From assembly GCA_018398815.1 (NCBI GenBank), contig CM031601.1, positions 35,720,454 to 35,784,453 of the forward strand: a stretch of DNA of 64,000 bases, read 5' to 3'. The stretch's first letter is position 1. Every line of letters starts with the position of its first letter. The DNA is from Conus ventricosus. Lineage: Eukaryota > Mollusca > Gastropoda > Neogastropoda > Conidae. Below, one piece after another: positions 35,376-47,790 of this stretch. Made by a program: the position numbers and the translations under genes. The notes beneath the pieces were generated by a model, which was given only the letters and a program-made list of their open reading frames with translations, searched no databases and was not told the DNA's origin.

Positions 35376-35405
35376 CAACCTGTCCCCACAAGACAAAAAT
35401 TGTAC

Positions 35406-35487
35406 CGATTGCATCTCCTATGGCCATTCCGCCCGTTTCTCGGAAACAGTTGTGGGAACAACGGAGCTCCTTCAAGGTCTTCGTTTC
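35406..35487 (-). CDS. LRRC74-like: LRRC74-like LRR protein, fifth exon found
   Basis: 82 bp between acceptor TGACAG|GAA and donor ATCG|GTACAA (minus strand). It reads ETKTLKELRCSHNCFRETGG then MAIGDAI plus one base (phase 1). The pattern L-x-x-L-x-x-SHN-x-F-x-E-x-GG-x-x-x-G-x-AI is a ribonuclease-inhibitor-type leucine-rich repeat and matches the SHNxFxExGG repeat of LRRC74 proteins. The start phase (0) agrees with the donor phase of the 36,563-36,612 exon. The acceptor is preceded by a (TG)n tract. No further downstream exon was found in the window. Confidence 0.75.
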
Positions 35488-35489
35488 CT

Positions 35490-35519
35490 GTCACACACAC
35501 AGACACAGACACAGACACA

Positions 35520-35555
<36 letters not shown>

Positions 35556-35676
35556 ACACACACACACATATACACGCGCGCACGCATGCACACACACAAA
35601 CACACATACAAACTCACACACACACACTGACTGACTGACTGAAACCAATTTATTGTCAGATTAACTCAAGGTTGTA

Positions 35677-35749
<73 letters not shown>

Positions 35750-35787
35750 GCGCGTACGCATAAACTTTTACACATAGCAAGAATCCT

Positions 35788-35879
<92 letters not shown>

Positions 35880-35882
35880 TGC

Positions 35883-35921
<39 letters not shown>

Positions 35922-35982
35922 GTGTGTGTGTGTGTGTGTGTGTGTGTGAGTATGCATATGTGTGTGTGTGTGCGCACGCACG

Positions 35983-36050
<68 letters not shown>

Positions 36051-36182
36051 CGTGTGCATGCGCGCGTGCGTACGTGTATATGTGTGTCTATGTGTGTGTG
36101 TTAATGTGTGTGTGTATGCGAGAGACAGAGAGAGAGGGGGGGGGGGGGGGGGGAGAGTGAAAGAGTGCAATCGTGTGTGTGT

Positions 36183-36214
<32 letters not shown>

Positions 36215-36222
36215 AGAGACAG

Positions 36223-36261
<39 letters not shown>

Positions 36262-36294
36262 TTGTGTGTGTGAGTGCGTGCGTGCGTGCGTTCG

Positions 36295-36364
<70 letters not shown>

Positions 36365-36475
36365 TGTCTGTGTGTATGTGTGCGTGCGTGCGTGCGTGCG
36401 TACGTGTGGTGTGTGTGCGCGCGCGCGCGCGCGAGCGTGTCTGTGTGTGTCTATGTGTGTCTGTGGTGTGTTTAA
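35490..36475. repeat. Compound (CA)n/(GT)n/(GA)n microsatellite filling intron 4
   Basis: Successive blocks are (CA)n at 35,498-35,560 and 35,679-35,735, (CG)n around 35,735-35,755, (GT)n with GTGC interruptions at 35,789-36,050, (GA)n and a G run around 36,121-36,260, and (GT)n at 36,298-36,440. In the minus-strand transcript the last part before the acceptor is (UG)-rich. His/Thr and Cys/Val peptides from these tracts are not genes. Confidence 0.97.
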
Positions 36476-36562
36476 GCATGCCTATGCATGCGTATGAGAA
36501 GACGAGTATGCACGGGGCTTGTTTGTGTCAATGCACACAAGCGACAGCGAAACGTGTTTTAC

Positions 36563-36612
36563 CTCTATTAAATCACGGATGGTATCTCCATCGTATTCTT
36601 GTAAAAGGTTTC
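36563..36612 (-). CDS. LRRC74-like: LRRC74-like LRR protein, fourth exon found
   Basis: A 50-bp exon between acceptor GTTCACAG|GAAAC and donor ATAGAG|GTAAAA. It starts in phase 1: its first two bases complete the Gly codon left by the 37,325-37,418 exon and it then encodes NLLQEYDGDTIRDLIE, ending in phase 0. Joined, the text LDVSGNLLQEYDGDTIRDLI is a regular leucine-rich repeat unit. The exon is small and would be missed by simple ORF scanning. Phase agreement on both sides is the main evidence. Confidence 0.7.
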
Positions 36613-37324
<712 letters not shown>

Positions 37325-37418
37325 CTGATACGTCAAGTTTGATGACGTTGTCCGTTTCTCTGATGGCGTCAATTACACACTGAATGCCGGAAGATTTCAG
37401 GTTGTTGTCAGCCACATT
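37325..37418 (-). CDS. LRRC74-like: LRRC74-like LRR protein, third exon found
   Basis: 94 bp between acceptor TTGGTTTCAG|AATGTG and donor GTATCAG|GTCAGT. It encodes NVADNNLKSSGIQCVIDAIR, then ETDNVIKLDVS, plus one base (phase 1). It begins at the same point of the repeat where the preceding exon stops (FHL|NVADNNLK gives LxxLNVxDNxL), so the two exons form one LRR across the junction. Canonical GT-AG ends and the phase match to both neighbours support it. Confidence 0.78.
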
Positions 37419-37574
37419 CTGAAACCAACAACTGCTTCAGCAAACCTGTCCTTTTCTTTCCTCACTCCTTCGTTTATTTTTTTGTTTGTTTGTTTTATCT
37501 TTCTTATTTTCCTTTCCACTTCTTTCCTCTTGATTTTCCGTTCCATTTCCGTTCCATTTCCAAAATTCATATTT

Positions 37575-38905
37575 TCCCGTTTTCTCTCCCGTCTTTCCCC
37601 CTAACTCTCTCCCTCCCCGTCTTTCCCCCTAACTCTCTCCCCTCCCCGTCTTTCCCCCTAACTCTCTCCCTCCCCGTCTTTCCCCCTAACTCTCTCCCCT
37701 CCCCGTCTTTCCCCTAACTCTCTCCCCTCCCCGTCTTTCCCCCTAACTCTCTCCCCTCCCCGTCTTTCCCCCTAACTCTCTCCCCTCCCCGTCTTTCCCC
37801 CTAACTCTCTTTCCTCCCTGTCTTTCCCCCTAACTCTATCCCCTCCCCGTCTTTCCCCCTAACTCTCTCCCCTCCCGTCTTTCCCCCTAACTCTATCCCC
37901 TCCCCGTCTTTCCCCCTAACTCTCTCCCCTCCCTCTCTTTCCCCTAACTATATCCCCTCCCCGTCTTTCCCCTAACTCTCTTTCCTCCCTGTCTTTCCCC
38001 CTAACTCTATCCCCTCCCCGTCTTTCCCCCTAACTCTCTCCCCTCCCCGTCTTTCCCCCTAACTCTATCCCCTCCCCGTCTTTCCCCCTAACTCTCTCCC
38101 CCCCCTCTCTTTCCCCTAACTCTATCCCCTCCCCGTCTTTCCCCCTAACTCTCTCCCCTCCCCGTCTTTTCCCCTAACTCTTTTCCCTCCCCGTCTTTCC
38201 CCCTAACTCTTTCCCCTCCCTGTCTTTCCCCCTAACTCTTTCCCCTCCCGTCTTTCCCCCTAACTCTTTCCCCTCCCTGTCTTTCCACCTAACTCTATCC
38301 CCTCCCCGTCTTTCCACCTAACTCTATCCCTTCCCCGTCTTTCCACCTAACTCTATCCCCCCCTCCCCGTCTTTCCACTAACTCTATCCCCTCCCCGTCT
38401 TTCCCCTAACTCTTTCCCCTCCCTGTCTTTCCCCCTAACTCTTTCCCATCCCTGTCTTTCCCCTAACTCTTTCCCCTCCCTGTCTTTCCACCTAACTCTA
38501 TCCCCCCCCTCCCCGTCTTTCCACCTAACTCTATCCCCTCCCCGTCTTTCCCCTAACTCTTTCCTCTCCCTGTCTTTCCCCCTAACTCTTTCCCCTCCCT
38601 GTCTTTCCCCCTAACTCTTTCCCCTCCCTGTCTTTCCCCCAACTCTATCCCCTCCCCATCTTTCCCCCTAACTCTTTCCCCTCCCTGTCTTTCCACCTAA
38701 CTCTTTCCCTTCCCTGTCTTTCCACCTAACTCTATCCCCTCCCCGCCTTTCCACCTAACTCTTTCCCCTCCCTGTCTTTCCACCTAACTCTATCCCCTCA
38801 CCGCCTTTCCACCTAACTCTATCCTTTCCCCGTCTTTCCACCTAACTCTACCCCCCCTCCCCGTCTTTCCACCTAACTCTCTCCCCTCCCTGTCTTTCCC
38901 CATTT
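37575..38905. repeat. 29-bp pyrimidine-rich minisatellite in intron 2
   Basis: About 46 units of the type GTCTTTCCCCCTAACTCT followed by CTCCCCTCCCC. The plus strand is almost free of G apart from one per unit, so the minus-strand (gene-sense) transcript is purine-rich. Sub-blocks differ at TCTCTCC/TCTATCC/TCTTTCC and CCCCG/CCCTG, and CCACC replaces CCCCC in the second half. No gene. Confidence 0.95.
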
Positions 38906-39111
38906 GCCAACGGTTCATTTCTGTTTCACATTACTTTGACTTCTCTTTGTCTTCCCTTTCAGTTTCCACCACTTCCATTTTGTGTAACTCATTTGAATTT
39001 CTTTCTCGTTGTTTCCTTTCTTGACGTTGTTTTCTGATTTTTCCCGTCGTTTTCATCGGTGAACACATTCCTCTGCATATTGATGCAGAGGGGACGGGAG
39101 GATAGGGCGTC

Positions 39112-39150
<39 letters not shown>

Positions 39151-39172
39151 TAGACAGACGGACAGATAAACG

Positions 39173-39209
<37 letters not shown>

Positions 39210-39211
39210 AG

Positions 39212-39255
<44 letters not shown>

Positions 39256-39332
39256 GATAGAAACAAGGAGAGACCGTTGGACATCCGAGACAAACAGACC
39301 CACAGAAAACACAAAAACACACCCGTAGTCAT

Positions 39333-39416
<84 letters not shown>

Positions 39417-39420
39417 GGTG
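39112..39420. repeat. (GACA)n and (GA)n microsatellite cluster
   Basis: GACA repeats at 39,117-39,165 and (GA)n at 39,174-39,250 and 39,340-39,417, interrupted by unique sequence at 39,250-39,340. It lies in intron 2 of the LRRC74-like gene. Confidence 0.95.
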
Positions 39421-39529
39421 AGGAGACAGAATGAACAAAGACGTAAGCTAATCACAACAATACGATGATGACCAGGCCTGGCAGAGAAGGGCCATTTACA
39501 AATGGGAGAAAATGGGGTCCTTGATTTGA

Positions 39530-40105
39530 AGCATTGTCCTACAGCCTGTCCTATACATTGAAGTATTGTCCTGCAGCCTGTCCCATACATTGAAGTATTG
39601 TCCTACAGCCTGTCCTATACATTGAAGTATTGTCCTACAGCCTGTCCCATACATTGAAGTATTGTCCTACAGCCTGTCCCATACATTGAAGCATTGTCCT
39701 ACAGCCTGTCCTATACATTGAAGTATTGTCCTGCAGCCTGTCCCATACATTGAAGCATTGTCCTACAGCCTGTCCCATACATTGAAGCATTGTCCTACAG
39801 CCTGTCCTATACATTGAAGCATTGTCCTACACCCTGTCCTATACATTGAAGCATTGTCCTACAGCCTGTCCCATACATTGAAGTATTGTCCTGCAGCCTG
39901 TCCTATACATTGAAGCATTGTCCTACAGCCTGTCCCATACATTGAAGTATTGTCCTGCAGCCTGTCCCATACATTGAAGCATTGTCCTACAGCCTGTCCC
40001 ATACATTGAAGCATTGTCCTACAGCCTGTCCTATACATTGAAGCATTGTCCTGCAGCCTGTCTGTGTGAAAGGCCATGATTTGAAGCATTGTCCTACAGC
40101 TTTCC
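39530..40105. repeat. 32-bp minisatellite in intron 2, about 17 units
   Basis: Units contain CATTGAAGTATTGTCCTACA and GCCTGTCCCATA, varying at GTATTG/GCATTG, CTACAG/CTGCAG and CCCATA/CCTATA. The flanking sequence at 40,070-40,105 carries a partial unit. Variation at three sites appears in shuffled combinations, as expected from unequal exchange or gene conversion. Confidence 0.95.
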
Positions 40106-40189
40106 CCATGCCAACAGTTGTCTGTGTGAAAGTCCATCTGGTCTCTGCAGGCGACAGCCAGTCGCCAGAACACGATAGAACCCGTTTCT

Positions 40190-40640
40190 TTCTCTTTTTC
40201 CCCTTCTTTCTTTCTTTCTTTCTTTCTTTCCTTCTTCTTTCTGTATTTTCTTTCTGTCTTTGTTCTTTCTGTCTGTCTTTCTTTCTCTTTTTTTTTTTGA
40301 TTGTTTTTCTTTCCTCTTTTGTTTCTTTCCTTCGTTCTTTCTTCCTTTCTTTCCTTCCTTCGTTCTTTCTTCCTTTCTTTCCTTCCTTCTTCTTTCTTTC
40401 TTTCTTTCCTTCCTTCTTCTTTCTTTCTTTCTTTCCTTCCTTCTTCTTTCTTTCTTTCTTTCGAGCTTGCTTGCGTTCTTGTATCTTTCTTTCTTCGTTC
40501 CTTTCCTTCTCTCTTTTCTTCTTTCTTTTCCCCCTTCTTTCTTCCTTTCTCTCTTTCTGTTTCTTCTTTTTTTTTCTTTCTTTCTTTCTGTCATTCTGTC
40601 TTTCTGTTTGACTGTCTGTCTGTCTTTCTGGTTTTTTTTC
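40190..40640. repeat. (CTTT)n/(CCTT)n pyrimidine tract
   Basis: An imperfect tetranucleotide run of about 450 bp, including several near-identical CTTCCTTCTTCTTTCTTTCT blocks at 40,370-40,460. Open frames across it (Phe/Leu/Ser or Lys/Arg/Glu rich) are compositional. It lies in intron 2. Confidence 0.95.
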
Positions 40641-41570
40641 ACATCAAAGAAGTTATGCCTTTATCCGCATTTGATGGTGGGGTCCGATGTGAACGAAGTG
40701 TGATGGAGAACGGACTGCCCGGCGCCGGACCAAAGCCGTGACCATTGTTAGATACACGTCTGAGGTCTGATCCGGGTGTTCTTTTTTCACCATCTGTAAC
40801 ACTGCTCCGGTGAAATTTGTCCACGTGTTCGCCCTTTTCTCCAGGAATAACCCGTGAACCTCAAAAAGATCAGGTTTATCAGGCGTGTTGCATTCTACAG
40901 ACTTGTGATGTTGGGTGCAAATTTAGATTACAATCAAGATCCAGCAAGCGAAATAACATTCATATGAGGAGGGAGCGGGGGAGGGAGCAATGTTGCCCAT
41001 TTATAAACTGAGCTAGAAACAGGCAACTTTCTCCAAAATCAAAGCCTGAAACAATGAGAAATTAGCGAAGTTATAATGAGTCCTGATGTATTCGTGACAG
41101 TTTGGGAGATGTTTGCAGAGACACTGCATGGACTGGGGGCAGGCTTGTGACAGGACTGTTCCACCCTGACAGGAGATCTACGTCTGTTCGTTGCCCTTAG
41201 AGAGTGCATGCCTTTTGTTTGAGCATGGTTAGGGTTAACCGATCAAAGTGCGTTGTTTTTTGTTTGTTTTTGTTTTTCAACAGATATGTCGCCAGCAACA
41301 CTTACGTTGGGTTCGATTCCAGGCTCAAAGTGCACGCTGCATATAGTGGAACGCAATGTTTATCATTTCACGCGAAAACATTAGCAAAAGACCACCACCT
41401 AAGGTCTACTAGAGAGGCGGAGGAGGGGCGCGGCAGGAAAGACCTGTGCCTCCTTCACAGAACTGACCCCCGAGTCTGGAACTCTTGTCACTGGGTGAGC
41501 GTATTGGCCCCCTGGCTGCTGGTTAACATCGCCAGAAAGGATAGTGACCAGGCCAGAGCTTAAAGAACCA
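40641..41570. other. Non-repetitive part of intron 2
   Basis: No exon is needed here, because the exons at 41,974-42,081 and 37,325-37,418 join directly. I saw no coding match. A B-box-like GGTTCGATTCC lies at about 41,309 without a clear A box. Confidence 0.5.
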
Positions 41571-41589
41571 ATATAGGGAGGACAGGGCA

Positions 41590-41960
41590 GAGCGACAGAC
41601 TGCAGGACAGACAGACGGATACACTGGCAGACAGACGGACAGACGGATACACTGGCAGACGACGGACAGACAGACGGATACACCGGAAGACGGACGGACG
41701 GACAGACGGATACACTGGCAGACGGACGGACAGACAGACGGATACACTGGCAGACAGACGGACAGACAGACGGATACACTGGCAGAGGGACGGACAGACA
41801 GACGGGTACACCGGCAGACGGACGGACAGACAGACGGGTACACTGGCAGACGAAAGGACAGACAATCGTATACACTGGTAGACGGACGGACAGACTGACG
41901 GATATACTGGCAGACGGACGGACAGACAGACTGATACACTGGCAGACGGAGGGACATACA
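41590..41960. repeat. 32-bp (to 36-bp) minisatellite next to LRR exon 2
   Basis: About 11 units built on GACGGATACACTGGCAGACG plus GACAGA-type spacers. Some units carry CCGG for CTGG or GGGTAC for GGATAC. The array starts about 15 bases from the donor of the 41,974-42,081 exon and its last partial unit (GACGGGTACGGAC) overlaps the donor itself. Confidence 0.93.
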
Positions 41961-41973
41961 GACGGGTACGGAC

Positions 41974-42081
41974 CAGATGGAAGATGAAAGAGTTTTCTGT
42001 CAACATGTCGGCAACGTGCTTGGCCCCTTCCTTCCCCAGACCGTTGTCCTTCATGTCCAGTGTGGTCACTGAGGAGTTCTC
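41974..42081 (-). CDS. LRRC74-like: LRRC74-like LRR protein, second exon found
   Basis: 108 bp, 36 codons, phase 0 at both ends: acceptor GATGTCCAG|GAGAAC, donor CATCTG|GTCCGT. It encodes ENSSVTTLDMKDNGLGKEGA, then KHVADMLTENSFIFHL, a textbook ribonuclease-inhibitor-type repeat (N-x-S-V-x-x-L-x-x-x-DN-x-LG-x-EGA). It joins without gap to the end of exon 1 (VALI|ENSSV), reproducing the AL-V-x-NTSV connection of LRRC74 proteins. The donor GTCCGT is weak; the acceptor follows a (GT)n run of about 75 bp on the sense strand, with only GATGTCCAG between. Confidence 0.8.
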
Positions 42082-42088
42082 CTGGACA

Positions 42089-42167
<79 letters not shown>

Positions 42168-42348
42168 ATAACTGATTCAATAAATGAAAGTACAACTGAT
42201 GTTTTTTTTTAATTATGCTTTGAAAAACGTACAAATTTGTCAGAAACAAGCGTATTCTCATTATCATTTCCATAAAGTAGTTGTGTTTTCTTACATAATG
42301 GATGGTTTGTTTGTCTGTCTGCTTGTCAACCAATGTGTATGTGCGTGC

Positions 42349-42423
<75 letters not shown>

Positions 42424-42480
42424 TGTGTCTGTGTGTGTGTGTATGTGTGTGTGCGCGCTCGCACGTGTGCACGCGTGCGT
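42089..42480. repeat. (CA)n and (GT)n tracts at the end of intron 1
   Basis: (CA)n at 42,090-42,165 abuts the acceptor of the 41,974-42,081 exon. (GT)n at 42,346-42,440 is followed by GCGT-type repeats to 42,485. The two tracts are in opposite orientation, about 180 bp apart, and could pair in the transcript. Confidence 0.95.
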
Positions 42481-42870
42481 GCGTGTCCGTGAATGTAACA
42501 AAACTTGGTAGAAAGATGGACTGTGATTTACAGACAAAGCCATTCAAATCGGATGCTGATCCCATATCAAAAAGCGACACCATCTTCCGTTTAACCAAGT
42601 TACTCGAAAACGTCTGAACAGATTTGGATGAAGTGCGGTGGAAAGATGGAATGTGGCCCACAACGAAGCCCGTCACTGTCAATGCAGACCCGGGCGGCAG
42701 ATCCAGCTCTTCGTGTGCCGGAGATTGGCGCTGTGCATGGAGCTGACTGCTCTGCAGGCTATCAGACCAATGGCTGGCTGCACAGGAACTCTGTGCTCGC
42801 TTTCACCGAAGGAAAAGTTTCGCCGGTGTGCTATTTCTTCCTGTTGTCCTGTGACATTCATATCCTGAAT

Positions 42871-45800
42871 GTACACTGACATGGACTGGTTGATGTGCTG
42901 TTAGTACTGGTTGCCCCCTGCGACATACCATCCCGGACACCCATCATTAACCAACCGCTGTTGGTGTACCAACCAACCAGTCCCAACAGCATATCAACCA
43001 ATCCCTCTCAGTGTATCAACCAGTACCAACGGCACATCAACCAATCTGTCAGTGTACGAATCAGTACAAACAGCACATCAACTAATAATCCCTGTCATTG
43101 TATCAACCAACCAGTACAAACAGCACATCAACCAATCTCTGGCAGTGTACCAACCAGCCAGTACAAACAGCGCATCAACCAACCTCTGTCAGTGTACCAA
43201 CCAATCAGTATAAACAGGACATCAACCAATCCAAACAGGACATCAACCAATCCCTGCAAACAGTGCCAGTCAGTACAAACAGCGCATCAACCAACCTCTG
43301 TCAGTGTACCAACCAATCAGTATAAACAGGACATCAACCAATCCAAACAGGACATCAACCAATCCTTGCAAACAGTGCATGAACATACCGTGTCAGTGTA
43401 CCAACCAACCAGTATAAACAGCACATCAACCAATCCCAGTCAGTCTACCAACCAGTTCAAACAGCGCATCAGCCAATCCCTGTCAGTGTGCCATCCAATC
43501 AGTACAAACAGCACATCCATCAATCCCTGTCAGTGTACGAACCAGTACAAACAGCCATCAACCGATCCCTGTCAGTGTATCAACCAACCAGCACAAACAG
43601 CGCATCAACCAATCCCTGTCAATGTACCAGCCAGTACAAACAGCACATCAACCAATCCCTGTCAGTGTACCAACCCGTAAAAAGCAGCGCATCAACCATT
43701 CCTGTCAGTGTACTAACCTGTACAAACAGCACATCAACCAATCCCTGTCAGTGTACCAACCCGTAAAAAGCAGCGCATCAACCATTCCTGTCAATGTACC
43801 AGCCAGTACAAACAGCACATCAACCAATCCCTGTCAGTGGCACAACCCGTAAAAAGCAGCGCATCAACCATTCCTGTCAGTGTACTAACCTGTACAAACA
43901 GCACATCAAGCAATCCTGTCAGTGTACCAACCAGTACAAACAGCACATCAACCATTCCTGTCAGCGTACCAACCAGTACAAACAGCGCATCAGCCATTCC
44001 TGTCAGTGTGCCAACCAGTACAAACAACATATCAACCAATCCCTGTCAGAGTACCAACCAACCAGTACAAACAGCGCATCAACCAATCCCTGTCACTGCA
44101 CCAACCAGTTCAAACAGCACATCAACCAATCCCTGTCAGTTTACCAACCAACTTGTACAAACAGCGCCGCAACTAATCCCTCTCAGTGTACCAACCAACC
44201 TGTACAAACAGCACATGAACCAATCCCTGTCAGTGTACCAACCAGTACAAACAGCACATCAACCAATCCCTGTCAGTGCGCCAACCAGTACAAAGAGCGC
44301 ATGAATCAATTCCTGTCATTGTACCAACCAGTATGAACAGCATATCAACCAACCCTAGAGAGTGTACCAACCAGTGCAACCAGCCCATCAACAGTCCCTG
44401 TCGGCGTAGCAACCAGTACCGACATCAACCAATCCCTGTCAGTGACTCAACCAGCTCCAAGAGAATATCAACCAATCCTTGACAGTGTACCAGCCTACCA
44501 GTACAAACAGCACAGTAACCAAACCCTATCAGTGTACCAACCTACCAGTACAAACAGCACTTCAACCAATCCCTCTCAGTGCACCAACAAACCAGCACAA
44601 ACACACAGTCGCCAGAAACTGACATGGATTGGTTGATGTTCTGTTGGTACTGGTTGGTACACTGACAGGGATTGGTAGATGAGCTGTTGGTACAGGCTGG
44701 CCCCCAGCAACACACAGTCCCTAGACACCCATCATTAACCAACCGCTGTTAGTGTACCAACGAACCTGTACCAACAGCACATCAACCAATCCCTATCAGT
44801 GCGACGACCAGTACCAACAGTACATCCACCAATCCCTGTCAATGTACCAACCAATACAATACGCGCATCAACCAGTCCCTGTCAGTGTACCAACCAGTAC
44901 AAACAGCATGTCAACCAATCCTTGTCAGTGGACCAACCAGTATCGACACTAAATCGACTAATCCTTGCCAGTGTACCAGCCAGTAGAAACAGCACATCAA
45001 CCAATCCCTATCATTATACCAGCAAGTACAAACAGCGCATCAACCAATTCATGTCAGTGTGCCAACCAGTACAAACAGCACATCAACCATTCCCTGTCAC
45101 TGTACCAACCAACCAGTACAAACAGCACATCAGCCATTCCCTGTCACTGTACCAACCAACCAGTACAAACAGCGCATCAACCAATTCCTGTCAGTGTACC
45201 AACTAACAAGTAAAAACAGCACATCAACCAATCCCTGTCAGAGTACCAACCAGTACAAACAGTGCATAAACTTATCCGTGTCAGTGTGTCAACCAACCAG
45301 TACAAACAGCACATCAACCAATCGCAGTCAGTGTGCCAACCTGCTCAAACAGCACATCAACCAATCGCAGTCAGTGTGCCAACCTGCTCAAACAGCACAT
45401 CAACCGATCCCTGTCAGTGTACCAATCAACCAGTACAAGCAGCCCATCAACGAATCCTTGTCAGTGTACCAGCTAGTGTACCAGCTAGTACAAACAGCCA
45501 ATCAACCAATCCTGTCGGTATATCAACCAGTACAAACATCCCTGTCAGTGTACCAACCAGCACAAAAACGACATCAACCAATTCCTGTCAGTGTATCAGC
45601 CAATAAAACAGTACATCAATCAATTCCTGTCAACCAATCCCTGACAGTGTACCAACCGACCAATACAAACACTACAAATTCCTGTCAGTGTATCAGCCAA
45701 TAAAACAGTACATCAAGCAATTCCTGTCAACCAATCCCTGACAGTGTACCAACCGACCAATACAAACACTACAAATTCCTGTCAGTGTATCAGCCAATAA

Positions 45801-47727
45801 AACAGTACATCAACCAATTCCTGTCAACCGATCCCTGTCAGTGTACCAATCAACCAGTACAAGCAGCCCATCAACGAATCCTTGTCAGTGTACCAACTAG
45901 TGTACCAACTAGTACAAACAGCCAGTCAACCAATCCTGTCGGTGTATCAACCAGTAAAACAGTACATCAACCAATTCCTGTCAACCAATCCCTGACAGTG
46001 TACCAACCGACCAATACAAACACTACAAATTCCTGTCAGTGTATCAGCCAATAAAACAGTACATCAACCAATTCATGTCAACCAATCCCTGACAGTGTAC
46101 CAACCGACCAGTACAAACACTACATCAACCAATTCCTGTCAGTGTATCAGCCAATAGAAAAGGGACATCAACCAATTCCTGTCACTGTACCAACCAACCA
46201 GTACCAACAGCATATCAACCAGTCCCTGTCAGTGTACCAACCAGTACCACAGCACATCAACCAATTCATGTCAGTGTACCAACCAGTACAAACAGCACAT
46301 CAACCAATCCCTGTCAGTTTTCCAACCAACCAGTACAAACAGCTCATCAGCCAATCCCTGTCAGTGTACCAGTGCATCAAGCACTCCCTATCAGTGTACC
46401 AACCAACCTATACAAACAGGACATCAACCAATCCCTGTCAGTGTACCTGCCAGTACAAACAGCACATCAACCAATCCCTGTCAGTGTACAAATCAACCAG
46501 TACAAACAGCACATCAACCAATCCCTGTCAGTGCAGCAACCACCCAGCACAAACACACAGTCCCCAGACACTGATGGGGATTGGTGAATGTGCTGTTTTT
46601 ACTGCAAGTATCGGTTGATGTGCTGTTTGTACTGGTTGGTTGGTACACTGACAGGGATTGGTTGATGTGCTGCTTGTACTGGTTGGTTTGTACACTGACA
46701 GGGATTGGTTTGTTGTGCTGTTTGTACTGGTTGGTTGGTACACTGACAGGGATTGGTTGATGTGCTGCTTGTACTGGTTGGTTTGTACACTGACAGGGAT
46801 TGGTTTGATGTGCTGCTTGTACTGGTTGGTTTGTACACTGACAGGGATTGGTTTGATGTGCTGCTTGTACTGGTTGGTTTGTACACTGACAGGGATTGGT
46901 TGATGTGCTGTTAGTACAGGCTGGCCTCAGCCACACACAGTCCCCAGATACCCATCATTAACCAACCGCTGTCGGTGTACCAACCAACCAGTACAAACAG
47001 CACATCAACCAACCCGGTCAGTGTACCAACCAGTACCAACAGCACATCAACCAATCCTTGCCAGCGTATTAACCCACCAGTACAAACACTACATCAACCA
47101 ATCCTTATCAGTGTATCAACCAGTAGAACAGGACATCAACCAATACCTGTCACAGTACCAACCAACCACTGTACCAACAGCACATCAACCAATTCCTGTC
47201 AGTGTACCAACCAGTACCACAGCACATCAACCAATCTCAGTCAGTGCACCAATCAGTACAAACATTACACCAACCAATCCCTGTCAGTGTTCCAACCAAC
47301 CAGTACAAACAGCTCTTCAGCCAATCCCTGTCAGTGTACCAACCAACCTATACAAACGGCACATCAACCAACCCCTGTCAGTGTACCAACCAGTACTAAC
47401 GGCACATCAACCAACCCCTGTCAGTGTACCAACCAGTACTAACGGAACATCAACCAACCCCTGTCAGTGTACCAACCAGTACTAACGGCACATCAACCAA
47501 CCCTGTCAGTGTGCCAACCAGTACTAACGGCACATCAACCAACCCCTGTCAGTGTGCCAACCAGTACTAACGGCACATCAACCAACCCCTGTCAGTGTGC
47601 TGCCTGGTACCAACAGGACATCAAGCAGTCCCTGTCAGTTGGTTGATGTGCTGTTTGAGCAGGTTGGCACACTGACTGCGATTGGTTGATGTGCTGTTTG
47701 TACTGGTTGGTTGACACACTGACACGG
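42871..47727. repeat. 43/47-bp minisatellite with orientation-switching blocks in intron 1
   Basis: The forward unit contains CAGTACAAACAGCACATCAA, CCAATCCCTG and TCAGTGTACCAAC, 43 bp, or 47 bp with an extra CAAC. Forward blocks lie at about 42,940-44,600, 44,740-46,545 and 46,970-47,635. Reverse-complement blocks lie at 42,871-42,920, 44,622-44,698, 46,566-46,922 and 47,638-47,727. Borders carry a recurring marker (CACACAGTCCCCAGA / ACCCATCATTAACCAACCGC at about 42,940, 44,710 and 46,935), giving a higher-order repeat of roughly 1.8-2.2 kb. Long open frames (up to ~260 codons of Thr/Ser/Gln/Pro repeats) exist but change frame with unit length. Confidence 0.95.
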
Positions 47728-47790
47728 ATAAGTTTATGCGACTACAGGCGGAAATTGAAACAAATTTAGAAGAGAAGTTTTATTCTGCCA

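Noticed and set aside
39110..40640. Ser/Leu-rich, Arg/Glu-rich and Phe-rich ORFs over 140 codons
   Set aside because: Translations of (GA)n and (CTTT)n tracts; no domain and no sensible start context.
40639..40824. 61-codon minus-strand ORF in intron 2 as an extra LRR exon
   Set aside because: No LRR pattern, and the neighbouring exons already join seamlessly without it.
41300..41325. B-box-like GGTTCGATTCC as a tRNA or SINE
   Set aside because: No A box at the right distance and no cloverleaf could be drawn.
42895..47485. Long Thr/Ser/Gln/Pro repeat ORFs (up to 261 codons)
   Set aside because: They come from the 43/47-bp minisatellite. Mixed unit lengths shift frame, both orientations occur, and the array is intronic between two phase-matched exons.
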